Positions 38,780-49,544 are shown, counted from the stretch's first letter. The stretch is 64,000 nucleotides of DNA from Bacillota bacterium (GCA_029565935.1 JAKQNF010000013.1:1-64000); one strand, 5' to 3'. Translations and numbers: made by a program. Notes: generated by a model from the sequence alone, not told the origin.

Positions 38780-40177
38780 ATGGCTAAAAGGAACGTAAGG
38801 GACTTTACTGAAGGCAGCATCGTCTCCCATCTTGTGGCTTTCGCGACGCCGATGCTGCTTGGGAACGTATTCCAGGCACTTTATAGCACAGTCGACAGTT
38901 TTTGGGTAGGCAGGTTCTTGGGTGCAGAAGCGCTGGCCGCCGTATCGGTCGGTTTCCCGATAATATTCGCCCTCACATCGCTCGCCATAGGGCTGACGAT
39001 AGCTACTACCACACTCGTGTCGCAGAGTTTCGGTGCGAAGGACTATCCTCAGATCGCGCACATATCCGCCAATACTATCACGCTGCTTAGCATGCTGGGC
39101 ATCTTCTTCGCCTTCACAGGCTACTTCTTCAGGAACCAGCTGATCGAACTTGTGGGCACTCCGGCCGACATCAAGGAAATGGCGGTATCCTATCTGGGGA
39201 TATGCAGCCTCGGCTTCCCAGTCGTGTACGCCTACAACGTGGCGGGCGCGATACTAAGAGGCATGGGGGATTCCAGGACACCGCTGAATGCCCTCATAGT
39301 GGCGACGCTAATCAACATCGTCCTTGATCCCATCCTTATATTCGGAGTTGGCCCGATCCCGAAGATGGGAGTGGCAGGAGCTGCCATAGCGACGATATTC
39401 GCACAGCTTATAGCGTCGATCGTAGCCCTGGTAGGCGTCTTTAGGACCGTTTCCTTCAGAAGGAGATTCAGGGACTTCCTCAGGATCGACAAGCGGATCA
39501 CAGGACTAAGCTTCAAGATCGGCCTTCCTTCGGCGGTACAACAATCCCTCGTCTCCTTCGGCGCCATGGTAGTGGTATCGATAGTGAATAAATACGGCTT
39601 TGTGGAAGCCGCCGCCCTAGGTGTGGGCAACAGGCTCGACCAGTTCACCCTGATGCCGGCCATGAGCCTAAGCACAGCTGTGAGCGCGCTCGTGGGGCAG
39701 AACCTGGGTGCAGGCAAGCTGGACAGGGTGAAGGAGACGGTCGCCTCTGGATGCAAGCTTTCCTTGGGGATCGCGCTGTGTACCTTCGCCGTGATGCAGC
39801 TGTTCCCCAGGACCGTATTCTCGCTGTTCACGAAGGATGCGGTCCTTCTGGATTCGGGCGTAAGGTATCTCAGGTCAGTCTCGTTCATCTACATCCCGAT
39901 GTCCTTGCACTTCATACTCCAGGGTGTCATGAGAGGGGCCGGGGACACCATCCCTACGATGCTTATAGCGCTAGGGGCGCTATGGATGATAAGACTGCCG
40001 TCCGCTCTTGTCATGTCAGGTCCTTTTGGCATGGGTATATCGGGCGTATGGCTGGCATTCCCGATGAGCGGGACGTTCACTCTGATAATGAACTACATAT
40101 ATTACAAGCGCGGTAAATGGGCCAGCAAGAGACTTATCAGGCATGAGGCGATACAAGCGAGCCTAGACGATCTATAG
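38780..40177 (+). CDS. MATE family efflux transporter
   Basis: 12-TM; ATPMLLGNVFQALYSTVDSFWVGRFLGAEALAAVSVG. Confidence 0.92.
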   Translation: MAKRNVRDFTEGSIVSHLVAFATPMLLGNVFQALYSTVDSFWVGRFLGAEALAAVSVGFPIIFALTSLAIGLTIATTTLVSQSFGAKDYPQIAHISANTITLLSMLGIFFAFTGYFFRNQLIELVGTPADIKEMAVSYLGICSLGFPVVYAYNVAGAILRGMGDSRTPLNALIVATLINIVLDPILIFGVGPIPKMGVAGAAIATIFAQLIASIVALVGVFRTVSFRRRFRDFLRIDKRITGLSFKIGLPSAVQQSLVSFGAMVVVSIVNKYGFVEAAALGVGNRLDQFTLMPAMSLSTAVSALVGQNLGAGKLDRVKETVASGCKLSLGIALCTFAVMQLFPRTVFSLFTKDAVLLDSGVRYLRSVSFIYIPMSLHFILQGVMRGAGDTIPTMLIALGALWMIRLPSALVMSGPFGMGISGVWLAFPMSGTFTLIMNYIYYKRGKWASKRLIRHEAIQASLDDL

Positions 40178-40183
40178 GAGGTC

Positions 40184-41995
40184 ATGCACATGGTGACGGA
40201 AGTCAGTACTATCCCGACCAGAGACCAGGTGCCCGAGGAGCTGAAATGGAGATTGGAGGATCTTTTCTCCAGCGATGAGGACTGCGAGAAGGATATGGCG
40301 AAGGCCAAGGAGCTCTCCGATAAGCTGTCAGGTTTCAAGGACAGAGTCGGGGAATCGGCCGCCACCTTGAAGGGATGCATCGAAGTGGCCCTGGAGATGG
40401 GCGATATAGTGGAGGCGTGCTATACATACTCGAGGATGAGACAAGACGAGGACACCTCCGTGTCCAAGTACCAGGACCTACAAGGCCGGGCTTCGGCACT
40501 CGCCGTCCAGGTCAGGAGCGCCAGCGCCTTCTTCGAGCCCGAGCTTATTGCGATACCGGAAGACCATCTCAATCGGTTCTACGAGGAAGAGCCCGCCCTT
40601 CTGGAATATAGGCACATGATTGAGGACGTAAGGAGGAAGAAGGAGCATACGCTCAACTCGGCTGAGGAGAGGATAATCGCCATGGCATCCGAGGTCGGCA
40701 AGGGTGCCAGTAACATATATACGATGCTCAACAACGCGGATATAAAATTCCCCGAGATCGAAGACGACAAGGGCGACAAGGTGGAGCTTACCAAGGGCCG
40801 CTACATGACGTTCATGGAGAGCAAGGACCGTAACGTGAGGCAGCGGGCCTTCGAAGCGATGTACGATACATACGGCGCTTTGATAAACACGATCGGGGCG
40901 AACCTGGACACTGAGGTGAAGAAGAACATCTTCAACTCTAAGGTCAGGAATTACAGTAACGCCATGGTCGCCTCCCTGGACAGGAACAACATCCCGACGA
41001 AGGTGTACGAGAACAACATAAACGCCGTAAGGAATAGGATCGGCCTCCTCAAGAGGTACATGACGCTCAGGAAGAGGCTCCTTGGAGTGGACAAGCTGCA
41101 CATGTGGGATGTTTACGTCCCGATGATCGACGGCGTGGAGATGAAAGTCCCTTACGAAGAGGCGGTGACGACCGTTAAGGAAGCCGTAAGGCCCTTGGGC
41201 ATGGAATACTCCGAAGTATTGGCTAAGGGGTTGGACGGTAGGTGGGTCGATGTAGTCGAGAGCAGGGGGAAACGCTCGGGGGCGTACTCCTGGGGAAGCA
41301 GGAAAGCGCACCCATACGTGCTGATGAACTGGCAGGACAACATCAACAACGTCTTCACGCTCGCACATGAGATGGGACATGCGATGCACTCCTGGTACAC
41401 TTGGAGGACACAACCGGTGCAGTATTCGGATTATCCGATATTCCTGGCTGAGGTCGCATCTACGTTCAACGAAGCGCTTCTGAACGACTACCTCCTTAAG
41501 AAGATAACCAAAAAGGACGAGCGGATGTACCTGCTCAACCACTATCTTGAGGAATTCAGGGGCACCGTGTTCAGGCAGACGATGTTCTCCGAGTTCGAAA
41601 GGCAGATACACGAGGCCGTGGAAAGCGGAGGAGCCCTTACGGCAAGCTCTCTCTCCGATATGTATCTCGAGCTTAACAGGCAGTACTTCGAGCCGGAAGT
41701 AAAGGTGGACAAGAAGATCAGCCTGGAGTGGGCGAGGATCCCGCACTTTTACATGAACTTCTACGTATTCCAGTACAGCACCGGTTTCTGCGCGGCGGTG
41801 GCGTTGGCTAAGAACGTTCTTGCCGGAACCGCAGGAGCACGCGAGAAGTATATCGAATTCCTATCGTCAGGATCATCCGATTATGCGATAAACCTGCTTG
41901 CGAAGGCGGGCGTCGATATGACCACCGAAAAGCCCATCACCGACGCCCTTGACGTATTCGAGGGACTTCTGGACGAGCTGGAGGCATTAATCTAG
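40184..41995 (+). CDS. pepF: oligoendopeptidase F (M3 family)
   Basis: FTLAHEMGHAMHSW zinc-protease motif; LEDLFSSDEDCEKDMAKAKEL N-terminus. Confidence 0.94.
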   Translation: MHMVTEVSTIPTRDQVPEELKWRLEDLFSSDEDCEKDMAKAKELSDKLSGFKDRVGESAATLKGCIEVALEMGDIVEACYTYSRMRQDEDTSVSKYQDLQGRASALAVQVRSASAFFEPELIAIPEDHLNRFYEEEPALLEYRHMIEDVRRKKEHTLNSAEERIIAMASEVGKGASNIYTMLNNADIKFPEIEDDKGDKVELTKGRYMTFMESKDRNVRQRAFEAMYDTYGALINTIGANLDTEVKKNIFNSKVRNYSNAMVASLDRNNIPTKVYENNINAVRNRIGLLKRYMTLRKRLLGVDKLHMWDVYVPMIDGVEMKVPYEEAVTTVKEAVRPLGMEYSEVLAKGLDGRWVDVVESRGKRSGAYSWGSRKAHPYVLMNWQDNINNVFTLAHEMGHAMHSWYTWRTQPVQYSDYPIFLAEVASTFNEALLNDYLLKKITKKDERMYLLNHYLEEFRGTVFRQTMFSEFERQIHEAVESGGALTASSLSDMYLELNRQYFEPEVKVDKKISLEWARIPHFYMNFYVFQYSTGFCAAVALAKNVLAGTAGAREKYIEFLSSGSSDYAINLLAKAGVDMTTEKPITDALDVFEGLLDELEALI

Positions 41996-42045
41996 TAAAG
42001 CACCACGGGGAGAGTCTGCGGACTATAAGTGCGAGGTGGCCCAAG

Positions 42046-43023
42046 ATGCCCGCGAACCTTACCCCGCAATACCAGGAAGCAGAAGATGCCTACAAGGCGG
42101 CCTTGACCAACGATGAGAGATTGGCCGCCTTGGAAGACATGCTCGCCTACATCCCGAAACATAAAGGCACCGAAAAGATGCAGGCGGACATCAAGAAGAG
42201 GCTGTCCAAGCTGAGGGCGGAGATAATAGAAGAGAGGGGCCGTAAGGGCGGCAAGGTCGATCCGTACAGGGTTCAGAAGGAGGGCGCGGCGCAGGCTTTC
42301 GTCATAGGACCCGTTAATTCGGGGAAATCGTCGATCGTCGGATGGTTGACGAACGCGAAGGTCGCAATAGCCGATTATCCCTTCTCAACTACAGTGCCCG
42401 TATCCGGGATGATGCAGTACGAGGACATCAAGATGCAGCTGGTCGACACCCCGCCCATAATCATGGAAGACCCAGTCTCATCATTATTCTCCAACGCGAG
42501 GTTATGCGATGTCCTGATGATCGTACTGGATGCTTCGGACCAGTCCTCGGTGTACGTCCTGGACGCTCTGTCTGAGCTGCTCAAGTCCAGGAAGACCTTG
42601 GTAGATTCGACGGATGCATCAGGAGCGGGGATAACGAAAGACAGGCTCCTGGTAGTGGCCAACAAGATGGACCTCGAACCGTCCAGGGAAAACCTTTCAA
42701 CGATGAGGGGACTGCTTCCGGACTACAAGTACTTGGCATGTTCGGCTTTGAGCGGTGAGGGGATGCCCGACATCCCGGCAGCGGTATTCGAACTGTCAGG
42801 AATAGTGAGGGTTTACGCGAAGCCGCCCGGCGGCAGGCTGGAGAGGAAGGACCCTTTCGTAGTAAAGAGGGGAGCCACGGTAGAAGACGTGGCAGGAGTC
42901 ATTCACAAGCAGCTGCAGCACAGCTTCAAGAACGCAAGGTTATGGGGCTCGTCCAGATATTCCGGTCAATCGGTGCCAAGGGACTACCTGGTATCTGACG
43001 GGGATATCATCGAGTTCAGCTGA
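42046..43023 (+). CDS. DRG/Obg-like GTPase with C-terminal TGS domain
   Basis: AFVIGPVNSGKSSIVGWLTNAKVAIADYPFSTTVPVSGMMQYEDIKMQLVDTPP; NKMD; TGS-like VRVYAKPPG...VVKRGATVEDVAGVIH. Confidence 0.88.
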   Translation: MPANLTPQYQEAEDAYKAALTNDERLAALEDMLAYIPKHKGTEKMQADIKKRLSKLRAEIIEERGRKGGKVDPYRVQKEGAAQAFVIGPVNSGKSSIVGWLTNAKVAIADYPFSTTVPVSGMMQYEDIKMQLVDTPPIIMEDPVSSLFSNARLCDVLMIVLDASDQSSVYVLDALSELLKSRKTLVDSTDASGAGITKDRLLVVANKMDLEPSRENLSTMRGLLPDYKYLACSALSGEGMPDIPAAVFELSGIVRVYAKPPGGRLERKDPFVVKRGATVEDVAGVIHKQLQHSFKNARLWGSSRYSGQSVPRDYLVSDGDIIEFS

Positions 43024-43069
43024 GATAGGGACCTAACCTTGCGATATGGCCCGAAAAGGAGTGTAAAGG

Positions 43070-44314
43070 ATGGACGTAAAGGCGCTTCTGGAAGAGGGGA
43101 TAGAGGACAAGTTCATAAGATACTGCCTCGTGGACACTACCAGCGTAGTAGGGGCCGGAAAGACGCCCAGCAGCGAGGGACAGTGGAAGCTGGCTGGGAT
43201 TCTAGCGGATGAGCTTAATGCGCTTGGAGTAGAGGGCGTGGCAGTGACCGATAAATGCTTCGTGATAGGCAGGATACCTTCTAACGTTGAGGGGAGCCCG
43301 CCCGCCATCGGCTTCATGGCGCACATGGATACGGTCGAAGGCGTGCCAGGAAGCGATATCAGACCGATAATACACAGGAAGTGGGACGGTTCTCCCATCA
43401 AGCTGCTCGACGGCGTAGAACTCGGGCTTCATACGAGTCCCGAGCTGCGTTATGCGATAGGAATGGATCTAGTGACCTCGGACGGCAGGACGTTGCTGGG
43501 AACGGACGACAAAGCGGGCATAGCACAGATAATGCATGCGGTGTGCCTGCTGCTGAAGGATAAAGGAAAGAAGCACGGTGACGTATGGATCGCGTTCACT
43601 CCTGACGAGGAGGGCGCAGGCGGCATAGAGCATTTCCCGGTAGACATCTTTGGGGCGAAGAGGGCGTATACCATTGACGGGGGGATAATAGGCGACTTCC
43701 AGGATGAGACTTTCACCGCCGTGAACGGCCATATGAAGGTATTCGGCTTATCCAACCACCCTGGGACCGCAAGGGGCAGGATGACGAATGCAGTGCACCT
43801 CATGGCCGAGATTATATCCCTCATACCTGCGGGAGAGAGACCTGAGACTACTTCGGACAGGGAGGGTTTCATACACCCGACCGACATCACCGGGGACGTC
43901 GAGATGGCCAGCTGCCGGTTCATCATCAGGGACTTCGAGATGGACAAGGTGCTGAGAAGGGAGAAGTCCTTCGTCGAAGCAGCCAGGGCCGTCGTTTCCA
44001 TGCATAAGGGCGCAAGGCTCGAATGGCATAGCGAAGTCAGCTACAAGAACATGAAGGAAGTCCTGGACAAAGAACCGCGCATATCCGAGCTCGCAAGGAA
44101 AGCGATAATCGAAGAGGGCCTGAAGCTGGACGAAAGGCCGATCAGAGGGGGAACGGACGGTTCCAGGCTGAGCTATATGGGAATACTGACGCCCAACTTG
44201 TTCACAGGAGGCAGCGATTCTCATAGCAGGAACGAATGGGCCTGCGTACAGTGGATGGAGAGCGGAAGCAACGTGCTTGTCAGGCTCATGGGACTATGGG
44301 CCGAGGAGAAGTGA
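43070..44314 (+). CDS. pepT: peptidase T (M20B tripeptidase)
   Basis: GFMAHMDTVEGVPG; LGTDDKAGIAQIM; FTPDEEGAGGIEHF; RGGTDGSRLS. Confidence 0.93.
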   Translation: MDVKALLEEGIEDKFIRYCLVDTTSVVGAGKTPSSEGQWKLAGILADELNALGVEGVAVTDKCFVIGRIPSNVEGSPPAIGFMAHMDTVEGVPGSDIRPIIHRKWDGSPIKLLDGVELGLHTSPELRYAIGMDLVTSDGRTLLGTDDKAGIAQIMHAVCLLLKDKGKKHGDVWIAFTPDEEGAGGIEHFPVDIFGAKRAYTIDGGIIGDFQDETFTAVNGHMKVFGLSNHPGTARGRMTNAVHLMAEIISLIPAGERPETTSDREGFIHPTDITGDVEMASCRFIIRDFEMDKVLRREKSFVEAARAVVSMHKGARLEWHSEVSYKNMKEVLDKEPRISELARKAIIEEGLKLDERPIRGGTDGSRLSYMGILTPNLFTGGSDSHSRNEWACVQWMESGSNVLVRLMGLWAEEK

Positions 44315-44321
44315 TAGTATT

Positions 44322-45233
44322 TTGGGCTATGGGCCTGAGATAAAGGAATACTCAGATTGCAGGATATGCCCCAGGGAATGCGGAGCCGACAGGAATGCCG
44401 GCTCCTATGGATATTGTATGTCATCTGCTTTACCGAGGATAGCGCAGTACGGCGCACATAGATGGGAAGAACCGCCGATCAGCGGCACTAAAGGATCAGG
44501 GACGGTGTTCTTCTCAGGGTGCAACCTCAAGTGCATCTATTGCCAGAATATGGAGATATCCCGCATAGAGACGGGACTTCAAGTAGATGTAGACAGGCTG
44601 ATAAGCATTTTCCTAGAACTAGGGAGAAACTGCCATAACATTAACCTGGTCACTTCCGCGCACTTTCTTCCTACTGTCATCAGGGCCATATTGGGGGCGA
44701 AAGAAAAAGGCCTTTCGGTGCCCATAGTGTACAACACCAGCTCATACGAGAAACTATCGGCCATAAAGGCCCTAAAAGGGCTGGTCGACATATACTTGCC
44801 CGATATCAAGTACCGCTCATCTAGATTGGGGAGAGTACTCTCCAACGCGCCGGATTATTTCGACGTGGCGTCAGCGGCCGTAGTTGAGATGCTAGATCAG
44901 GTGGGCCATTTGGCAATCGACAGCGAGGGCATAGCGAGGAAAGGCCTGCTCATAAGGCATCTTGTGATTCCGGGCGAAACAGAGGATTCATTCCGGGTAT
45001 TAGAGTGGATAAGGGATAATGTCGGCAAGTACGCTCACTTGAGCATAATGTCCCAGTATACGCCTGAATATGTCAGGGAAAAAGAATCCCCCTATGCCAG
45101 GAGGGTTTCTCCCCAAGAGTACGAAGCCGTATTGGACAAGGCGGTCGACCTTGGATTATGCAATGTTTTCACGCAGGACATATCATCATCTTCTACGGCC
45201 TACGTTCCTGAATTTGACCAGCTGCGCAGATAA
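44322..45233 (+). CDS. radical SAM protein (PflA-like)
   Basis: SDCRICPRECGADR; SGTVFFSGCNLKCIYCQN (CxxxCxxC); start uncertain, ORF extends to 44277. Confidence 0.88.
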   Translation: MGYGPEIKEYSDCRICPRECGADRNAGSYGYCMSSALPRIAQYGAHRWEEPPISGTKGSGTVFFSGCNLKCIYCQNMEISRIETGLQVDVDRLISIFLELGRNCHNINLVTSAHFLPTVIRAILGAKEKGLSVPIVYNTSSYEKLSAIKALKGLVDIYLPDIKYRSSRLGRVLSNAPDYFDVASAAVVEMLDQVGHLAIDSEGIARKGLLIRHLVIPGETEDSFRVLEWIRDNVGKYAHLSIMSQYTPEYVREKESPYARRVSPQEYEAVLDKAVDLGLCNVFTQDISSSSTAYVPEFDQLRR

Positions 45234-45319
45234 CCATCCTTTAGGCAAGCAACATCAACTAAAAGGAGAATGGCTGAGTGTACTCCAGGAAAGGATAATC
45301 GCCTTGGAGGTCGATTCTC

Positions 45320-45958
45320 ATGCATTCCATAGTCCTTGACGGTGTCAGCTTCCACTATCGTGATGCTTTCGGCAGACGGGCGAACGAAGGCATCGTAGGC
45401 GTGAACTTGTCACTGGAGCAAGGTAAGGTGACCTGCCTGCTGGGCGCGAATGGCAGCGGCAAGTCGACGATAATCAAACTGGTATTAGGATTCGCTTACC
45501 CTACAGATGGCAGAATCTTCAAGCCCAGGAACATGAGGTTCTCATACATAGGTGATGGAGGCCGAAGCCTCTATTCGTACATGAACCTTGATGAGAACGT
45601 AAGGTATTCTTACGCATTACGCGGCATCGCCCTGAGGAACGGCCATGACGAAGAACTAGAGAGGCTTTCCAGGCTCTTCGGGCTGATCGATGGCGGGATG
45701 AAGGTATCGGCGATGTCCAGAGGCATGAGGCAGAAGGCGGCTATCATATGCGCGTTGCTCCTGCCGCACGACTTCCTGATTGCCGACGAGCCCACGCTTG
45801 GCCTTGACGGGCCTTCGCAGATGGAGTTCGAAAGCATCCTAAGATGCGAAGTAGGTCTCGGTCGGGGAGTGTGTCTTTCCACCAACGACATGCCGATGGC
45901 CCGCAGGATATCCGATAGGATGATGTTCATCGAGGGCGGAAGACTCATCGAGAGGTGA
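45320..45958 (+). CDS. ABC transporter ATP-binding protein
   Basis: Walker A LLGANGSGKST; signature MSRGMRQKAA; FLIADEPTLGLDGP. Confidence 0.9.
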   Translation: MHSIVLDGVSFHYRDAFGRRANEGIVGVNLSLEQGKVTCLLGANGSGKSTIIKLVLGFAYPTDGRIFKPRNMRFSYIGDGGRSLYSYMNLDENVRYSYALRGIALRNGHDEELERLSRLFGLIDGGMKVSAMSRGMRQKAAIICALLLPHDFLIADEPTLGLDGPSQMEFESILRCEVGLGRGVCLSTNDMPMARRISDRMMFIEGGRLIER

Positions 45959-45964
45959 ACTACC

Positions 45965-46699
45965 ATGAGGTTGATTGGTTTCGAGCTGTCGTCGATGTTC
46001 AAGAGGAGGATAAAGAACCCGCTGGGCCTCGTATTTGAAGGAATGACGGTGGGCTGTTTCTTACTGTTGATAGAGAAGGTGCTCGGTGATTCAGGAGATG
46101 CGGCAATCGCCGTAAAGCAGGTGATGCTCATATCGTCCGTGCTGGCGCTGCCTGCTTTACAAGGACTGTACAGGATGATGTCGGAGGAGCTTTCATCAGG
46201 GACAGCAGAAGCGCTGTTCCAAGTGGAGAAAGGCCCACTCTATGCGCTTCTTGCAAGGGATGCAAGCTCTGTCGCGTCGATGCTTCTCATCATGCCGTTC
46301 GTTTTGATACCGATGCGCCTATCAGATTGCTTCGATGCTGCATTATTCGCCAAATATGCCTTTCCGGTCCTACTGATGAGGATTGGGATGCTCGGTATGG
46401 GCTTGATCTTAGGGTCACTTACCTTGCTGTTCAGGAGAACAGCAACGGTTGTGAACGTATCTAGCATAATAATGGTCGTCACTTCGCTCGGGGTCGGAAT
46501 CGGCAAGGGTTTCCTAAACATACTAGCCAGGATGACTCCGAATGGCCTTCTGGCGGTGATGATGCAAAACGGCGGAAATCCATCTGGTATGCTCCTGCCG
46601 TTGTCCTTGGTGTCTGCTCTATGGATTGCCTTTGGCCTTTTAGCTTATAATCTCTCAGTAAGGAGGGCGAAGAGGTTCGGCTTCCTTATAAGTAACTGA
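45965..46699 (+). CDS. ABC-2-type transporter permease (probable)
   Basis: About 6 TM segments, immediately downstream of the ATPase gene. Confidence 0.7.
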   Translation: MRLIGFELSSMFKRRIKNPLGLVFEGMTVGCFLLLIEKVLGDSGDAAIAVKQVMLISSVLALPALQGLYRMMSEELSSGTAEALFQVEKGPLYALLARDASSVASMLLIMPFVLIPMRLSDCFDAALFAKYAFPVLLMRIGMLGMGLILGSLTLLFRRTATVVNVSSIIMVVTSLGVGIGKGFLNILARMTPNGLLAVMMQNGGNPSGMLLPLSLVSALWIAFGLLAYNLSVRRAKRFGFLISN

Positions 46700-46712
46700 T
46701 TTGAGGTGTCAA

Positions 46713-47375
46713 ATGCACGAGTTGCCCAAGTTGTTCTGTTTTGACATGGATGGCACTCTTACGAGGATAGCCAGTTCATGGGAATATCTGAGCAGGAAGC
46801 TAGGAATATGGGACGATAACGCGGAGCACCATCTTACAGCGTTCATTGAAGGCAGGATCGATTATATGGAGTTCTGCAGGCTAGATGCCATGGTGTTGAA
46901 GGGCCTCCCCAGCAAATCCGTCTACGAAGCCATAGCCGGCATAGAGATAGATAGCGGAGTGGGGGCATTGGTTAGTCATTTACGTGAAAGAGGAGTCAAG
47001 CTTGCCCTGATATCATCGGGGCTCAGCATACTTGCGGACAGAGTGATGCAAATCGCCCGTTTTGATTACGTATTCGCAAACGAGCTTGAAGTAGCCGACG
47101 GGATGATGACAGGGGGAGTCAAGGTAAACGTATCGATTGACGATCCTTACATGACCAAGAAGGCCATCGTAACGCGAATCGCCAAGACCAACGGCCTATC
47201 TCGCTCTGAGATCGCTGCCGTTGGCGATAACTGGGGAGACCATGGCATGATAGAAGAGGCGGCGACGAAGTTCTTCGTCGACCGCCTTCAAGGTGAAACG
47301 GACAAAGCTAAGTCCGTGTTCGAGGATATTGTTATCGTCAGTAATATGGAGGATATCCGCAGATATTACTCCTAG
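46713..47375 (+). CDS. HAD-superfamily (SerB-like, HAD-IB) phosphatase
   Basis: FCFDMDGTLT; ALISSGLSILADRV; AAVGDNWGDHGMIEEA. Confidence 0.88.
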   Translation: MHELPKLFCFDMDGTLTRIASSWEYLSRKLGIWDDNAEHHLTAFIEGRIDYMEFCRLDAMVLKGLPSKSVYEAIAGIEIDSGVGALVSHLRERGVKLALISSGLSILADRVMQIARFDYVFANELEVADGMMTGGVKVNVSIDDPYMTKKAIVTRIAKTNGLSRSEIAAVGDNWGDHGMIEEAATKFFVDRLQGETDKAKSVFEDIVIVSNMEDIRRYYS

Positions 47376-47384
47376 AGGGCTCCA

Positions 47385-49544
47385 TCAGGATTTCTCATCC
47401 AGTACCGCGAAGCTTCCTTCTTGGGAGGCTTCTCTTTTTGCTTCGGCCTCGATGAAGCTCTCCTTGTACTGAAGCTGGTATAGACCGTGGTATATCCCTT
47501 TCTGGGCGAGCAGCTCCTGATGAGTGCCGCTTTCTCGGATCTTCCCCTTGTGAAGCACTATGATCCTGTCCGCATGCTGGATGGTCGAGAGCCTGTGTGC
47601 GATCACGATCGTGGTCCTGCCCTTCATCAGCTTGGGAAGCGCGTCCTGTATGAGGGCCTCTGTCTCGGTATCTATGTTGGCGGTAGCCTCATCGAGCACC
47701 AGGACCGAAGGATCGAACGCCAGGGCCCTTGCGAACGCCAGCAACTGCCTCTGACCGGCTGATAGTGTCGAGCCCCTCTCTGTGACTTTCGCATCGTATC
47801 CGCCAGGCAGCCTGGAGATGAAGTTGTCAGCGTTGACATACGTCGATACCCTGCGCACGTCCTCATCGGATATCTTGTCATTGTTCAGCCTGATGTTAGT
47901 CTTTATGTCGCCGGTGAACAAGAACACGTCCTGGAATACGGTCGAGATGTTTCTGCGCAGCTCCTCCAGGGGGATCTTCCTTATGTCGATCCCGTCTATC
48001 AGTATGCTGCCCTTCTGAATGTCGTAATACCTGCTCATCAGATTGATGATTGATGTCTTGCCGGCTCCTGTGGCCCCTACGAAGGCTACCATCTGGCCCG
48101 GTTCGATCGTGAAGCTCACATCCCTTAGGACCCATTCCTCATCGACGTACGCAAACCACACGTTCTTGAACTCTATCTTGCCTATGATCTTCTCTACGTG
48201 CGTGCACGAGTCGGCGTTGATGATCTCCGGCTTCTTGTCGAGCAACTGGAATATCCTCTCGGACGAGGCCATTGCTGCTTGCAGGATGTTGTACTTCTCA
48301 GCCATCTCGTTTATAGGATTGAAGAACTGGCGGACATAGTTGATGAAGGCGTAGAAGACACCTATCTGCACGATCCCTGACATGACGCCCTTTGAGCCGT
48401 ACCATATCATGAGCGTCAGCGACATGGAGAATATGAACTCCATCGTAGGCCTGAAAATCGCATAGACCATCGTTTCCCGCAGGCCCGACTTGTAGTAGAC
48501 CGAGTTGATCTTGTCGAATTCGTCATGCATGCGGCCTTCCACGCTGAACAGGTGTATTATCTTCATGCCGCTGATGTTCTCTGCGAGCGTTGCGTTTATC
48601 CTTGCCAGCGCCACCCTGATCTTCCTATAAGCGTCCATCGCATATTTCCTAAAAAGCATGGTGGCCACGAAGATGAGTGGCAGCAGCATATATGACACCA
48701 AAGCAAGGCGGTAGTCCAGCTTGAGCATCACTATGATTATCCCGACGACCATGAAGACGTCCTTGAACAGGTTCACAAGGACGCTGGTGTACATCTCTAT
48801 AAGCGTATCCGTGTCATTCGTCACCCTCGTGACCAATCTTCCTACAGGGTTCCTGTCGAGGTATGACATGTCGTGGTTCATGACGTGGCTGAATATCTGC
48901 CTCCTCATGTTGTATACGATGTTCTGGCCCACCCAGTTGAGCAGCATTATCTCGTAATAAGTGAGCAAGAACCCTACCAGGCCCGTTATCAGGATGAGGA
49001 TCGCGATATCCCTTATCCGCTTGCTGTCGTATTCCTTATACTGCTGCATGACAGACTTATCCATCACGGTAGCGGCGTATTCGTTGCCCTTCGTATCCTT
49101 TGCGCTGATCTCTCCCGAAGGGCTGGTTGAGAGCGTAAGGTCGTGGGTCAGCACGATTCCTTCGATTACTACGGGCGTCTTCTGGACGTTCATTATCGTC
49201 ACACGTGGAAGGTTCTCCGTCAGGCCCTTGTCTGCCCTCTTAAGCAGCGCGGACCTTACATAGACCTTGCCTTCGACCTCGATGACGTAATCATCGTTCA
49301 CATAAGCCGGGATTGTCTGCCTATCGGGGAACTCGTATACCGCCGAACCGGTACCTATTATGTTGTCGTCTATCGCTACTTTGAGGAGGTACGGCCTAAC
49401 CAGGCTGGTCCCCGTGATGCCCAGAAGCATCACAAGGCCCAGCAGAAGATACAGGAAATAGGGCCTGGCATAACCTACGAGGCGGCGCATCAGCGCAGCA
49501 TCATAAGCTTTCCCCAGTACTTCCTCTTCATGATAATTGGCCAT
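47385..49544 (-). CDS. ABC exporter half-transporter (permease-ATPase), canonical-Walker-B subunit with large TM1-TM2 insert
   Basis: FVGATGAGKTS; TLSAGQRQLLAFARAL; VLVLDEATANIDTETE. Confidence 0.94.
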   Translation of the reverse strand: MANYHEEEVLGKAYDAALMRRLVGYARPYFLYLLLGLVMLLGITGTSLVRPYLLKVAIDDNIIGTGSAVYEFPDRQTIPAYVNDDYVIEVEGKVYVRSALLKRADKGLTENLPRVTIMNVQKTPVVIEGIVLTHDLTLSTSPSGEISAKDTKGNEYAATVMDKSVMQQYKEYDSKRIRDIAILILITGLVGFLLTYYEIMLLNWVGQNIVYNMRRQIFSHVMNHDMSYLDRNPVGRLVTRVTNDTDTLIEMYTSVLVNLFKDVFMVVGIIIVMLKLDYRLALVSYMLLPLIFVATMLFRKYAMDAYRKIRVALARINATLAENISGMKIIHLFSVEGRMHDEFDKINSVYYKSGLRETMVYAIFRPTMEFIFSMSLTLMIWYGSKGVMSGIVQIGVFYAFINYVRQFFNPINEMAEKYNILQAAMASSERIFQLLDKKPEIINADSCTHVEKIIGKIEFKNVWFAYVDEEWVLRDVSFTIEPGQMVAFVGATGAGKTSIINLMSRYYDIQKGSILIDGIDIRKIPLEELRRNISTVFQDVFLFTGDIKTNIRLNNDKISDEDVRRVSTYVNADNFISRLPGGYDAKVTERGSTLSAGQRQLLAFARALAFDPSVLVLDEATANIDTETEALIQDALPKLMKGRTTIVIAHRLSTIQHADRIIVLHKGKIRESGTHQELLAQKGIYHGLYQLQYKESFIEAEAKREASQEGSFAVLDEKS

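Noticed and set aside
40478-41746. 422-aa minus-strand ORF opposite pepF
   Set aside because: Antisense shadow of a strongly supported gene; no recognisable motif; low-complexity H/V/R composition
43450-44001. 183-aa minus-strand ORF opposite pepT
   Set aside because: Antisense frame with no domain signature
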